Shown here: piece after piece, positions 1 to 9,088 of the stretch
How the letters are laid out: every line of letters begins with the position of its first letter
How positions within the stretch are numbered: position 1 is the first letter of the stretch
Origin: Nitrosomonas sp. Nm84
GTDB taxonomy: Bacteria; Pseudomonadota; Gammaproteobacteria; Burkholderiales; Nitrosomonadaceae
NCBI RefSeq assembly: GCF_003201565.1
Contig: NZ_QJJP01000001.1
Location: 124,001 to 188,000, forward strand
Direction of reading: 5' to 3'
Length of the DNA stretch: 64,000 nucleotides
Made by a program: the position numbers and the translations under genes
The notes under the pieces: generated by a model
Told to the model about the DNA's origin: nothing
Database searches by the model: none
Seen by the model: the letters and a program-made list of their open reading frames with translations, nothing else

Positions 1-1
1 C

Positions 2-1363
2 GGCTTGGTGCTGGGGTTGTCATTATCCTGTGCCAGCACGGTAGTGCTACTGAAGGCGCTGGAATCACGCGGATTTCTGGAAACCATGAACGGCCGTATC
101 GCTGTCGGCTGGTTGATCGTTGAAGACCTGGTGACGGTGCTGATTCTGGTATTGTTGCCTTCGTTTGCCACCATGCTGGGAGGATCCAGCGGCGCTGAAA
201 ATGCAACGGATCCCTTATGGTACACAATTGGCATCACTTTGCTGTTGGTTTCAGCTTTCATTGCCTTGATGCTCATTGTTGGCCGGCGTGTATTGCCTTG
301 GTTACTATGGCAGGTCGCCCGCACCGGCTCGCGCGAAATGTTTACGCTGGCTGTCGTTGCTGCTGCTATCTGCATTGCTTATGGCGCTGCGGCGCTGTTT
401 AACGTGTCTTTCGCACTGGGCGCCTTCTTTGCCGGTATGGTCATGCGCGAATCCAAATTCAGCCAGCGCGCCGCCGAAGAATCCCTGCCACTGCGTGACG
501 CCTTTGCGGTATTGTTTTTCGTCTCAGTCGGCATGCTGTTCGATCCAGCCGTACTAGTTGAAGAACCCATGCGGGTTTTAGGCGTCGTGGCAATCATTGT
601 GGTGGGAAAATCCGTAGCAGCCATGTTGCTGGTTTTGATGCTGGGCTATCCACTTAATACCGTCTTGATCGTAGCAGCCAGCCTGGGGCAAATTGGTGAA
701 TTCTCATTCATTCTGGCAGGATTGGGGCTATCGCTCGGATTGATGCCTGCGGAAGGCATGAGCTTGGTACTTGCCGGCGCGTTAATCTCTATCGCCTTCA
801 ATCCCATTGCTTTCGCTGCGATCGTGCCATTCCGGAACTGGATGCTAAAACACTCGGCATTAGCGCGTAAATATGAAAATCGCGACGATCCATACGCAGA
901 ACTACCCATGAGTACCGAACGCAAATTTCTGCAAGGTCAGGTTGTGCTTGTGGGTTATGGCCATGTCGGCCAACGTATTGCCAATGCACTAAACGAACAG
1001 AACATTCCCTATATCATTGCGGAACAAAACCGTGAACTGGTGCAGGATTTGCGCAAACAAGGCATCAATGCCGTGTCCGGTGATGCCACAGATCCTTCCG
1101 TGCTGATACAAGCGCACATCACGGATGCGGGCATGCTGGTGATTGCCACGCCCGATCCGTTGAATGTGCGCCAAATGATTGATACCGCACGCACGCTGAA
1201 CCCGGATATTGAAATTGTGCTACGCACCCGCAGTGAGGATGAATCGAAATTACTGCGCAACGACAATATGGGTACGGTATTCTTTGGCGAGGAGGAGCTC
1301 GCCAAGAACATGACGCATCATATTTTGAACCGTTTCAACACAAAATCTGAAGCACCGCATTGA
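2..1363 (+). CDS. Monovalent cation:proton antiporter (CPA2, YbaL/KefB type), C-terminal part
   Basis: The frame is open from the left edge, so the N-terminus lies outside the window. About 275 visible residues form hydrophobic segments of the CPA2 Na+/K+:H+ exchanger fold. A cytoplasmic TrkA-N (RCK) domain follows from about residue 305; its Rossmann motif GYGHVG and acidic stretch IIAEQN fit nucleotide binding. The protein would exchange K+ or Na+ for protons at the inner membrane and be gated by a nucleotide ligand. There is no C-terminal TrkA-C domain, as in YbaL. The family is clear; ion choice and ligand cannot be read from the sequence. Confidence 0.9.
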   Translation, partial: GLVLGLSLSCASTVVLLKALESRGFLETMNGRIAVGWLIVEDLVTVLILVLLPSFATMLGGSSGAENATDPLWYTIGITLLLVSAFIALMLIVGRRVLPWLLWQVARTGSREMFTLAVVAAAICIAYGAAALFNVSFALGAFFAGMVMRESKFSQRAAEESLPLRDAFAVLFFVSVGMLFDPAVLVEEPMRVLGVVAIIVVGKSVAAMLLVLMLGYPLNTVLIVAASLGQIGEFSFILAGLGLSLGLMPAEGMSLVLAGALISIAFNPIAFAAIVPFRNWMLKHSALARKYENRDDPYAELPMSTERKFLQGQVVLVGYGHVGQRIANALNEQNIPYIIAEQNRELVQDLRKQGINAVSGDATDPSVLIQAHITDAGMLVIATPDPLNVRQMIDTARTLNPDIEIVLRTRSEDESKLLRNDNMGTVFFGEEELAKNMTHHILNRFNTKSEAPH

Positions 1364-1434
1364 AAAATGCTTACCTGACCCAAGAGACGCAAGCAACTTA
1401 TGCAACCGATGCAAACCTTTACGAGATTAACGCA

Positions 1435-1737
1435 ATGACAGAACAATTTTATGTGGGTATCGATCAGGATAACAACGAAGGACTTACCCATTTAGGTCGT
1501 ATCGTGCGGGATGCCTGGGTATTTGGCATTTTGCCGGAAACAGAAACCTGCACCGGCTGGAGCGGCGCGCAAATGCAAACGCTATACGAAAAAGTCCATG
1601 CCGCCTGGGAGCCCTATGCGCACTTGCCAAGCCGCTTACCGGATGATTTACGCGAGCGGCATACGCGGCTATATACGCTGGCTATTGAGAATGCCAAGAA
1701 AAAAGGCTGGGATACCGAACTTAAGGACGATGATTAG
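1435..1737 (+). CDS. Small conserved hypothetical protein, about 100 aa
   Basis: The frame is open from a TTG overlapping the antiporter stop. The ATG at 1435 (MTEQFYVGIDQDNNEG) is a more natural start because the 25 residues before it look unconserved. The product is soluble, acidic and rich in Trp/Tyr, with no signal peptide or membrane segment. It resembles short proteobacterial hypothetical proteins of unknown function. Its position 70 bp behind the antiporter suggests co-transcription. No Shine-Dalgarno sequence is convincing at either start, so the start is uncertain. Confidence 0.6.
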   Translation: MTEQFYVGIDQDNNEGLTHLGRIVRDAWVFGILPETETCTGWSGAQMQTLYEKVHAAWEPYAHLPSRLPDDLRERHTRLYTLAIENAKKKGWDTELKDDD

Positions 1738-1745
1738 CAGGCCTG

Positions 1746-2150
1746 TTATCTTTTTGCCGGAAAATTGATAATCCTCGCCGGTCCCTCCAGTCTTTCCTTG
1801 TTGATCAACGCTTGCAATGCCGCCGGAAATTCACTTTGCAAACGCGCCATGATCACTGACATATTGTCACGGTAATAAGCTGCTTGATAAGCGACCGGCT
1901 GATCCAAAGCGTCACGCACATGCGGCTTAAAATTTTGCCATGCAATATCTATCCAGCATTTACGTTCTCCATCAATAAACACAAACTCTTCACTGTCAAT
2001 AATCGCCATGTATTGCATGCTGCGGATAGGAACAAATAAATGTTTGGTAGGGCACCGCGATAACAGCGTGATAGCCAAATTATAAGTGCTTGCCGGCAAG
2101 TAACGCGCTTCTCGGTTGATTTCAAGATCTCGATGACAGGTAATTTCCAT
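1746..2150 (-). CDS. Hypothetical protein, 134 aa
   Basis: I do not recognise this protein. It is a soluble product of mixed composition with no signal peptide or membrane segment. It contains a hydrophobic core stretch near residues 22-55 and ends in a basic AKR tail. It converges on the small gene at 1435-1737, with only 8 bp between the two stop codons. There is no obvious ribosome binding site before the ATG. Codon use looks normal for the window, which supports a real gene, but function is unknown. Confidence 0.5.
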   Translation of the reverse strand: MEITCHRDLEINREARYLPASTYNLAITLLSRCPTKHLFVPIRSMQYMAIIDSEEFVFIDGERKCWIDIAWQNFKPHVRDALDQPVAYQAAYYRDNMSVIMARLQSEFPAALQALINKERLEGPARIINFPAKR

Positions 2151-2363
2151 GATTGATTCAGCAATGTACTTTAAAATTCTAGTGTAATGGTTATTGATGC
2201 GCTTGCAACAAAATATACTGCCCGTACTTGTGTTACCTTACCGCCATTGCGCAATGAACTCAAGGCAGTAAAAAAATAAATATTGCGGCCACGCTGAGCA
2301 GGCTACTGATAAACATTTGATACATTGAGCACACTTTGATTCCATTCATAAGAAATAAAAACA

Positions 2364-3641
2364 ATGTCACTCAACAAATTTTTTAGTCACTTTCTGTCAC
2401 GCTTGGGCCCTGGGTTATTGTATGCAGGCGCCGCCGTTGGCGTATCTCACTTGGTGCAGTCTACGCAAGCAGGTGGAATGTTTGGATTTGATCTGATCAT
2501 TGCCGTCATCATTATCCATTTGATTAAATATCCTTTCTTTGAATTCGGGCCGCGCTATACCGCAGCGACAGGACAAAACATACTGCATGGCTACCTAAAA
2601 CTCGGAAAATGGGCGATATGGTTGTATCTACTCATGACGATATCCACCATGTTTATCGTTCAGGCTGCGATTACTGTAGTTACTACCGGTTTGATCACCA
2701 ATATCTTTGGACTTGAAGGACTTGGCGGACACGATCCGCAGATGGTTGCCTTTATCATCAGCAGCGCATTACTACTATTTTCCTGCACACTACTGGTCAG
2801 TGGTCACTATGTGCTGTTGGATAAGTTGATGAAAATCATCATTTTGGTACTCACTGTCACTTCGGTTACCGCAGTAATCATGCTGTTATTCGATAATCCA
2901 GGTCACCATCAAACGGCCACCGTGTTTTTCTCTTTCTCTGATACCGTGCATCTAGTATTTCTGGCAACATTTCTGGGCTGGATGCCTGCGCCACTGGATC
3001 TTTCCGTATGGCATTCCATCTGGTCACAAAGCAAAAACGAGAGCGACGGCAAAATCACCAGCATGCAAGCGGCATTGTTCGATTTCAGGGTGGGATACAT
3101 CGGCACTGCGTTTCTAGCGATATGCTTCCTGCTATTAGGCGCGCTCGTGATGTACGGCAGCGGCGAAACGTTTGCTGCCGGCGGTGCGGCATTTGCAGGT
3201 CAACTGATGAACATGTATGAGCAAGCGCTGGGAGAATGGGCTTATCCGATTGTTGCCATTGCCGCACTGACCACCATGTTCAGCACTACGTTAACCGTAC
3301 TGGATGGATTTCCGCGTACGATCAGCATCTCGCTTGAATTGTTGTTTCCACACCGCATCAAGCATCGCGACCAAGAAAAAACTTATTTAATCTGGTTATT
3401 CATTATCATTACTGGCGCTTTATTCATCATATTCTTTTATCTGACATCGATGCGAGACATGGTAAAAATCGCCACCGTAGTAGCATTCGTAGCCGCGCCC
3501 ATTCTCGCGATACTCAACATGCAGGCAATGTTCAGCAACAGTATGCCCGAACAGCACCGTCCCGGGAAATTCATGTGGATCTGGTGCTGGCTGGGAGTAG
3601 CCGCCTTATCCGCATGCTCCATCATTTATTTATTACTGTAA
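2364..3641 (+). CDS. Nramp-family-like transporter lacking the DPGN and MPH metal-site motifs
   Basis: This is a 425-residue integral membrane protein with about 11 hydrophobic segments. Its N-terminus (GPGLLYAG...QSTQAGG) aligns with the first helix of Nramp divalent-metal transporters. Where canonical members have DPGN, this one has GVSH (residues 26-29). Where helix 6 normally has MPH, it has MPAP (207-210), so Met207 is kept but the Asp, Asn and His are lost. It belongs to the Nramp superfamily, but Mn2+/Fe2+ transport should not be assumed. The stop codon directly abuts the frame of the downstream ABC exporter, which suggests translational coupling. Confidence 0.8.
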   Translation: MSLNKFFSHFLSRLGPGLLYAGAAVGVSHLVQSTQAGGMFGFDLIIAVIIIHLIKYPFFEFGPRYTAATGQNILHGYLKLGKWAIWLYLLMTISTMFIVQAAITVVTTGLITNIFGLEGLGGHDPQMVAFIISSALLLFSCTLLVSGHYVLLDKLMKIIILVLTVTSVTAVIMLLFDNPGHHQTATVFFSFSDTVHLVFLATFLGWMPAPLDLSVWHSIWSQSKNESDGKITSMQAALFDFRVGYIGTAFLAICFLLLGALVMYGSGETFAAGGAAFAGQLMNMYEQALGEWAYPIVAIAALTTMFSTTLTVLDGFPRTISISLELLFPHRIKHRDQEKTYLIWLFIIITGALFIIFFYLTSMRDMVKIATVVAFVAAPILAILNMQAMFSNSMPEQHRPGKFMWIWCWLGVAALSACSIIYLLL

Positions 3642-5459
3642 TTGAGTTATCAGCAAATTCCGATGCGCCCTACTCGCCTTGAGAAACCTGCGGCCACACG
3701 CAGCAACCTGAAAACGATCGCCGCCCTGCTGCCCTATTTATGGGAATTCAAAGTCAGGGTTATTTTGGCGCTCAGCCTGCTGGTATTGGCCAAGCTTGCC
3801 AATGTTTCGGTGCCGTTGGTGCTGAAGGAAATTGTCGATGCTTTGGATCAACCGCACGCCGTGCTGGTATTACCAGTGTTTTTATTAATCAGTTATGGCG
3901 TCTTGCGGCTGTGCAGTACGTTATTTGGAGAATTGCGCGACGCGATTTTCGCCAAAGTGACGCAACGTGCAATCCGCCGGGTTGCAAACAAAGTATTCGT
4001 ACACCTACACTCACTGTCATTACGTTTTCATCTGGAACGTCAGACCGGCGGCGTTTCACGCGATATCGAGCGTGGTACGCGCGGCATCTCCTTCCTGCTG
4101 AATTTTATGTTGTTCAACATCCTGCCCACGCTATTGGAAATTGGTTTGGTGTTGGCGATATTGATCAGCAAGTACGACATCTGGTTCGCCACTATCATTT
4201 TCCTGACTTTGCTGGCCTATATTGCACTGACGTTGATCGTTACCGAGTGGCGCATGATTTTTCGCCGCACCATGAACAACATGGACTCAAAAGCCAACAC
4301 GCAAGCAATCGACAGTCTGCTGAATTACGAAACAGTGAAATACTTTGGCAATGAAGCCTGGGAAGCGCGGCGTTACGATGAGCATTTACAATCCTGGGAA
4401 AAAGCCGCCGTGCGTAATCAAACGTCATTGGCCACGCTGAACGCCGGACAAAGCGCCATTATTGCCGTGGGTGTCACGTTGCTGATGTTATTGGCTGCCG
4501 ATAAAGTCGTCGAGGGCAGCATGACCTTGGGTGATCTGGTGCTGATCAACGCCTTTATGCTACAACTTTACATGCCATTGCATTTCCTCGGTTTTGTTTA
4601 TCGCGAAATCAAGCACTCATTGGCGGACATGGAACGTATGTTCACGTTATTGGACGAAAACAAGGAAATTCAGGACAAGCCGGATGCCCAGAGCCTTGCT
4701 GCCCAAAATGCAACCGTTCGTTTCAGTCACGTCAATTTTAGCTATGAATCCAATCGCCAGATCCTGTTTGATGTCAGCTTCGATATTCCCGCCGGACAAA
4801 ATATTGCGGTGGTAGGCCACAGCGGTTCGGGGAAATCCACGCTGGCACGTTTGCTGTTCCGTTTTTATGACGTACAGTCAGGCTGTATCCTGGTCAATGA
4901 TCAGGATATTCGCGACGTTACGCAACAAAGCTTGCGCAAAGCCATGGGCATCGTGCCGCAAGACACGGTGCTATTTAACGACAGCATCTATTACAACATC
5001 GCTTATGGGCAACCGGATGCACCTCAGGAAGAAGTTTTTGCAGCCGCGCAATCCGCGCATATCCATGACTTTATCGAAAGCCTGCCGGAAAAATATGCAA
5101 CCATCGTCGGTGAACGCGGTTTGAAGTTATCCGGCGGTGAAAAACAACGTGTGGCTATTGCCCGCACGATTCTGAAAAATCCCGACATTCTGATTTTTGA
5201 TGAAGCGACATCGGCGCTGGATTCCGAATCTGAGAAACGCATTCAAGCGGAATTGAAACGCATCGCCAGAAACCGCACCACACTGACCATCGCCCACCGG
5301 CTTTCCACCATCGCCGATGCCGATCAAATTCTGGTCATGGATCATGGCCGCATCATTGAACGGGGAACTCACCAGCAATTACTAGCAGCCAAGAGTACGT
5401 ATGCGCGTATGTGGGAATTACAGCAACAAGAAGAAACAGATGAGCGCCGCCAAGTTTAA
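3642..5459 (+). CDS. ABC half-transporter of the Atm1/HMT1 type (permease-ATPase fusion)
   Basis: The 605-residue protein has an N-terminal six-helix ABC exporter domain (about residues 35-330) followed by an ATPase. Walker A is GHSGSGKST near 391, the signature LSGGEKQRVAIART near 495 and Walker B ILIFDEATSALD near 514. The transmembrane motif GGVSRDIERGTRGI is typical of the Atm1 group, which exports glutathione-linked persulfides or metal-glutathione complexes. It should work as a homodimer in the inner membrane. The frame opens with TTG right after the Nramp-like stop; the ATG at 3663 is an equally possible start. The substrate is inferred only from the family. Confidence 0.88.
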   Translation: MSYQQIPMRPTRLEKPAATRSNLKTIAALLPYLWEFKVRVILALSLLVLAKLANVSVPLVLKEIVDALDQPHAVLVLPVFLLISYGVLRLCSTLFGELRDAIFAKVTQRAIRRVANKVFVHLHSLSLRFHLERQTGGVSRDIERGTRGISFLLNFMLFNILPTLLEIGLVLAILISKYDIWFATIIFLTLLAYIALTLIVTEWRMIFRRTMNNMDSKANTQAIDSLLNYETVKYFGNEAWEARRYDEHLQSWEKAAVRNQTSLATLNAGQSAIIAVGVTLLMLLAADKVVEGSMTLGDLVLINAFMLQLYMPLHFLGFVYREIKHSLADMERMFTLLDENKEIQDKPDAQSLAAQNATVRFSHVNFSYESNRQILFDVSFDIPAGQNIAVVGHSGSGKSTLARLLFRFYDVQSGCILVNDQDIRDVTQQSLRKAMGIVPQDTVLFNDSIYYNIAYGQPDAPQEEVFAAAQSAHIHDFIESLPEKYATIVGERGLKLSGGEKQRVAIARTILKNPDILIFDEATSALDSESEKRIQAELKRIARNRTTLTIAHRLSTIADADQILVMDHGRIIERGTHQQLLAAKSTYARMWELQQQEETDERRQV

Positions 5460-5625
5460 CTGTACTGACTGGATTTATTCCTATCAACACAGTTAAAATC
5501 AACGCACCGACAGACGAAGCATAGAACCGACGATTTTCGCAATTGATTAAAAAAACCATCCGTAAGAATCAACGTGAAATCCTTCTCACGACAGGCAGCA
5601 TCATGCTGCGCCGACGAATGCGTCG

Positions 5626-6882
5626 ATGAAGAACTGGTTGCAGCGTTTGCATCCGTTCAAGACTGCCGAGGCACGGCGTCTAGCCATTTTGTTTGCCATT
5701 GTCTACTTCGCCCAGGGCATGGCCGCACTACCCAACCAGGTAATTGCGATTAACTTTAAGGATCAGGGTTTTGAAGCTGATGACGTGGCAGCTTTCTTCC
5801 TGGTGGCATCGATTCCCTGGTTTATCAAACCGCTGTACGGATTAATCTCAGACTTCGTGCCACTGTTCGGCCAACGGCGCAAAAGCTATCTGATTGTGAC
5901 TTCTGCCCTGGCATGCATGGCAGGATTGGTTGCCGGCCTTTCAGCGAACTATTCCTATTGGGAACTTGCCCTCCTGTATACGATCATGGGATTCGGTCTC
6001 GCCTACAACGACGTATTAACCGATGCACTGATGGTGGAAAAAGGCAAATTAAGTGGGCTGACCGGCGCCTTCCAGTCGGTACAATGGACTGCGATCACCG
6101 CTGCATCGATCATTGTCGGGTTGCTGGGCGGGTATTTTGCCGAGTACCGGCAGTTGCAAGCCGCTTTTACGGTTGCCGCCCTATTTCCTCTGGTGGTGTT
6201 ACTGATGGCTGGATTTTTCGTGCGCGAGAAGCGCATTAATCCCCGAAAGAGGGAATTCAAAGCGATCTGGACAGCATTACGGTCCGGATTTGGGGAGCGT
6301 TCGGTGTGGCTGGTTGGTGCCTTCATTTTCCTGTTTAATTTCAGTCCATCGTTTGGACCGGCATTTCTTTACTACCAGATTGACGTACTCGGTTTCAACC
6401 AACAATACATCGGCTTCCTAAATGCGGTCGATTCGGCGGCCAGCATTCTGGGCGCGCTGATCTATGCGCCACTGGCGCGCTCAACACCACTGCGACGCCT
6501 CATTAATTTCGCCATCGGCCTATCGGTCATCACATTGCTGACTTACCTAGGTTATATGGGGGAATTTTCCGCGCTGCTGATCCATGTGATCTGGGGCATC
6601 GCGGGCATGATCACCACCCTCGCATTCTTGGATCTCGCGGCACGCGCCTGCCCTAGGCGGGCAGAAGCCACATTCTTCGCGCTACTCATGGCCATCTTCA
6701 ACCTTGGTACACTGGCTTCGCAAAATGTCGGCGCACACTTGTATACCGAACTCGGCGAAGGATCATTCGCCTACATCTGGCTGGTCGTCATTTCGTCGTT
6801 CGCAACCGCCGCAATCTGGCTGCTCGTGCCCATGATACACATCGAACGCATCGAGGCACGCGCGCAACGCCGCCACCGTTAG
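5626..6882 (+). CDS. MFS transporter, folate-biopterin transporter (BT1)-like
   Basis: This is a 418-residue polytopic protein of 12 predicted helices. The segment IPWFIKPLYGLISDFVPL, followed by a basic QRRKSYL loop, matches the helix 2-3 signature of BT1-family carriers found in cyanobacteria, plants and Leishmania. Known members move folates or pterins, but bacterial relatives are mostly untested, so the substrate is inferred. The ATG at 5626 has no strong ribosome binding site. An 8-codon frame (5603-5629) overlaps the start, but I cannot show that it is used. The gene stands alone behind the ABC exporter with a 166-bp gap. Confidence 0.75.
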   Translation: MKNWLQRLHPFKTAEARRLAILFAIVYFAQGMAALPNQVIAINFKDQGFEADDVAAFFLVASIPWFIKPLYGLISDFVPLFGQRRKSYLIVTSALACMAGLVAGLSANYSYWELALLYTIMGFGLAYNDVLTDALMVEKGKLSGLTGAFQSVQWTAITAASIIVGLLGGYFAEYRQLQAAFTVAALFPLVVLLMAGFFVREKRINPRKREFKAIWTALRSGFGERSVWLVGAFIFLFNFSPSFGPAFLYYQIDVLGFNQQYIGFLNAVDSAASILGALIYAPLARSTPLRRLINFAIGLSVITLLTYLGYMGEFSALLIHVIWGIAGMITTLAFLDLAARACPRRAEATFFALLMAIFNLGTLASQNVGAHLYTELGEGSFAYIWLVVISSFATAAIWLLVPMIHIERIEARAQRRHR

Positions 6883-7340
6883 AGAAGCTCTGAATAAACC
6901 GCCGAGCAAGATGAGGTGCAATGCGGACGGAATGCAGCAAATGCAATATATCGGATAGATGGGGAGAATTTCCGAGCACCACCTAACAGTTTGTTGGAGA
7001 ATATTTTCGAGGCAATCGATACAACGCAAAAACAGGCGGGAAAGCGCAATTTTTGTCTAATAAATGAGCATCTTTAATCTGTTTTTACACCGTAGCGACA
7101 ACACAAATAAAATTTTTCAACTGCCTCCTGCTAACACAGCAATTCGCTAGTGCAGGCACTTATTCTGATCTTCCCTAGATGCTATGTGCGTCACCGAACA
7201 TAGCTTATTAAAAAAACATACTATACTTCCCATACACTTCTGTTCTTAACGTAGCGTAGCGTGTGTAGTGATATGGCTGTGGTTAATACAGATATGAGTT
7301 GTCAATGATGACTGATGGATATCAACTGGTGATAACCTAG
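6883..7340. other. Intergenic region, no gene seen
   Basis: All frames are broken by stops. The left part is G+C-balanced and the right part A+T-rich, with poly-A/T tracts around 7205-7230. I see no tRNA, no convincing terminator and no intact mobile-element end. It may hold decayed upstream parts of the Crp/Fnr remnant that follows. Confidence 0.5.
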
Positions 7341-7530
7341 GAATTGATCTCCAATATGGAGGGCGTGCACCGCGAAGGTATTGCAGAGGCTCGAAAGACT
7401 GCAACAAGCGGGATTGATCCATTACAAGCGAGGCCACATCACCGTGTTGGACCGGGAAGGACTGGAAGTTCGTTCTTGCAAATGCTATCAAGTTGTTAAG
7501 ACAGAATTCGAACGCTTGCTTGCCGCTTAA
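7341..7530 (+). pseudogene. Remnant of a Crp/Fnr-family regulator (DNA-binding C-terminus)
   Basis: Two frames together spell the end of a Crp/Fnr helix-turn-helix domain. The frame from 7341 reads ELISNMEGVHREGIAEARK. About 7395 the homology moves to the frame of 7381, which reads LQQAGLIHYKRGHITVLDRE and then EVRSCKCYQVVKTEFERLL before a TAA at 7528-7530. Intact relatives have the helix ELIANMLGVRREGVTEAAGK followed by this same tail with its two Cys. A one-base frameshift, stops just upstream (TAG at 7338) and loss of the cyclic-nucleotide-binding fold show that it is dead. The two-frame match makes the assignment strong. Confidence 0.75.
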
Positions 7531-7642
7531 CTCGCTGGTTCGTATTGTTACTGAGCTTTCAGATTGATGTGCTGCGAAGATAATACAATCGAATTGTGCA
7601 CCGCTCCCTGTACGATGGAAATGCGAATCCGGCTTTTATTGA

Positions 7643-7677
7643 TATTCAAAAATCCGGTTTATGTGGATTTTTGAATA
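7643..7677. repeat. 13-bp perfect inverted repeat upstream of a lipoprotein operon
   Basis: TATTCAAAAATCC (7643-7655) is followed by a 9-base spacer and its exact reverse complement (7665-7677). It lies about 65 bp before the lipoprotein start at 7744. No T-tract follows, so it is not a standard terminator. It could be a regulator binding site or a structured leader; which one is not known. Confidence 0.6.
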
Positions 7678-7743
7678 CCAATAAATCGTGACAAAAGCAC
7701 TGCATACTTATCTATTGAACAATGCATAGTGAGGTTTAATCCC

Positions 7744-8151
7744 ATGGACAAGAAAATACCGAAAACTTTTAATGACATAAAATTGTACCCAATGATGCGC
7801 ATGGTGGGTGTAATGACATGTTCCACAATTTTTCTGGTAGGTTGCGCAAGCACTCCGGCACCTACTGAACAGATAGCAACTTCCAAAACTGCGATCGATA
7901 CTGCACTCAGCGCTGGTGGTAATGAGTTTGCCCCACTACAGCTCAAATCTGCAATCGATAAAATGGAAGGTGCCAAACATGCTATGGGAGATAAAAATTA
8001 TGTCCTAGCTCGACAGCTTGCAGAAGAAGCGCAGATTGATGCCCAATTAGCGGAAGCAATGGCTCGAACAAATAAAGCACAAAAAGCAGCGGAGGCATTG
8101 CAAGAATCCAGTCGTGTGTTACGCCAAGAAATCGACCGCCAAATCCAATAA
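7744..8151 (+). CDS. DUF4398-type lipoprotein
   Basis: The ATG at 7744 is chosen over an upstream in-frame GTG (7729) because GAGG sits about 9 bases before it. The product has a signal sequence ending in the lipobox LVGC, so it should be lipidated and exported. The mature part is an Ala/Glu/Lys-rich helical domain (ALSAGGNEFAPLQLKSAIDK) typical of DUF4398, which usually sits beside or within OmpA-like lipoproteins. The next gene starts 17 bp downstream and carries the same domain type plus OmpA, so the two probably form an operon concerned with the envelope. The molecular role is unknown. Confidence 0.8.
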   Translation: MDKKIPKTFNDIKLYPMMRMVGVMTCSTIFLVGCASTPAPTEQIATSKTAIDTALSAGGNEFAPLQLKSAIDKMEGAKHAMGDKNYVLARQLAEEAQIDAQLAEAMARTNKAQKAAEALQESSRVLRQEIDRQIQ

Positions 8152-8168
8152 TCTTTAGGGAGCTTATC

Positions 8169-8954
8169 ATGCAAAACAATTGGTATTTTTCTATGATTCT
8201 GGTCGTTCCCGCAATTATTTTTTCTGGCTGTAGCTCAATGCCACAAAACCCGTCACTTATTGAAGCACATAGCAATTACAACAACGCACTGACAAATCCA
8301 CAGGTCACTGATATGGCTGCGCTTGAATTGAAAGAAGCCAGCAAATTCCTGGATAAAGCAGATAACGCCTTGAATAAGAGAGAAAGTGACGCCACAGTAA
8401 ATCACTTAGCTTATATGGCAAACCAGCAAGTTGCTATCGCGCAAGAAACTGCCAAGGCGAAAGCAGCTGAAGCAGTTGTTGCCAACGCCAATACAGCGCG
8501 TGACCGGGTTCTGCTTGAGGCAAGAACGGCTGAAGCCGAAGAAGCTAAAAGACAATTGGAGGAATTAAAGGCTAAAAAAACGGATCGCGGCTTGGTGATA
8601 ACTCTGCAGGATGTACTATTCCGCACCAATATGGCACAGCTTGAGGTCAATGGGCTACGAACCGTGCATAAATTGGCCGATTTTCTCAAACAATATCCTG
8701 AGCGCACCGTACTGATCGAAGGGCATACCGACAGCACCGGTAGCGATAGCTATAATCAAGGACTTTCTGAGCGCCGTGCTCATGCCGTACGGATGGCTTT
8801 GCTGGACAGCGGAATCAGTAGTAATCGTATCGCTGCGAAAGGGTATGGCGAATCTTTTCCGGTAGCCAGCAACGATACCGCCGAGAATCGCCAATTAAAC
8901 CGGCGCGTAGAAATTATCTTATCCAATGAAAACGGGGTCGTTTCCCCCCGTTAA
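8169..8954 (+). CDS. DUF4398-OmpA lipoprotein
   Basis: A signal peptide ends in the lipobox FSGC at about residue 18. A helical DUF4398-like domain follows (DMAALELKEASKFLDKADNA), then a coiled coil of Ala/Glu/Lys to about residue 135. The OmpA C-terminal peptidoglycan-binding domain comes last, with IEGHTDSTGS, NQGLSERRAHAV and NRRVEII as its hallmark segments. The protein should anchor the outer membrane to peptidoglycan. A ribosome binding site (AGGGAG) precedes the ATG. It follows the smaller DUF4398 lipoprotein by 17 bp. Confidence 0.88.
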   Translation: MQNNWYFSMILVVPAIIFSGCSSMPQNPSLIEAHSNYNNALTNPQVTDMAALELKEASKFLDKADNALNKRESDATVNHLAYMANQQVAIAQETAKAKAAEAVVANANTARDRVLLEARTAEAEEAKRQLEELKAKKTDRGLVITLQDVLFRTNMAQLEVNGLRTVHKLADFLKQYPERTVLIEGHTDSTGSDSYNQGLSERRAHAVRMALLDSGISSNRIAAKGYGESFPVASNDTAENRQLNRRVEIILSNENGVVSPR

Positions 8955-9088
8955 CGATTTTCCTTCAGCACACGACGTAAGTTCGTTACCGAACCGACCA
9001 CATCCAACTAACCGGGTATCGTTATATCGTGTGACAGTGCAAAATTGAATTCATAGCGTTGCCAAAAATAAATATGCAAGGAAAAATT

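Noticed and set aside
3740-4354. Open frame of 204 codons inside the ABC exporter gene
   Set aside because: Lies within a gene with clear domains; the composition is shadow-like.
5603-5629. Eight-codon frame overlapping the MFS start
   Set aside because: Too short and without a ribosome binding site to claim a leader peptide.
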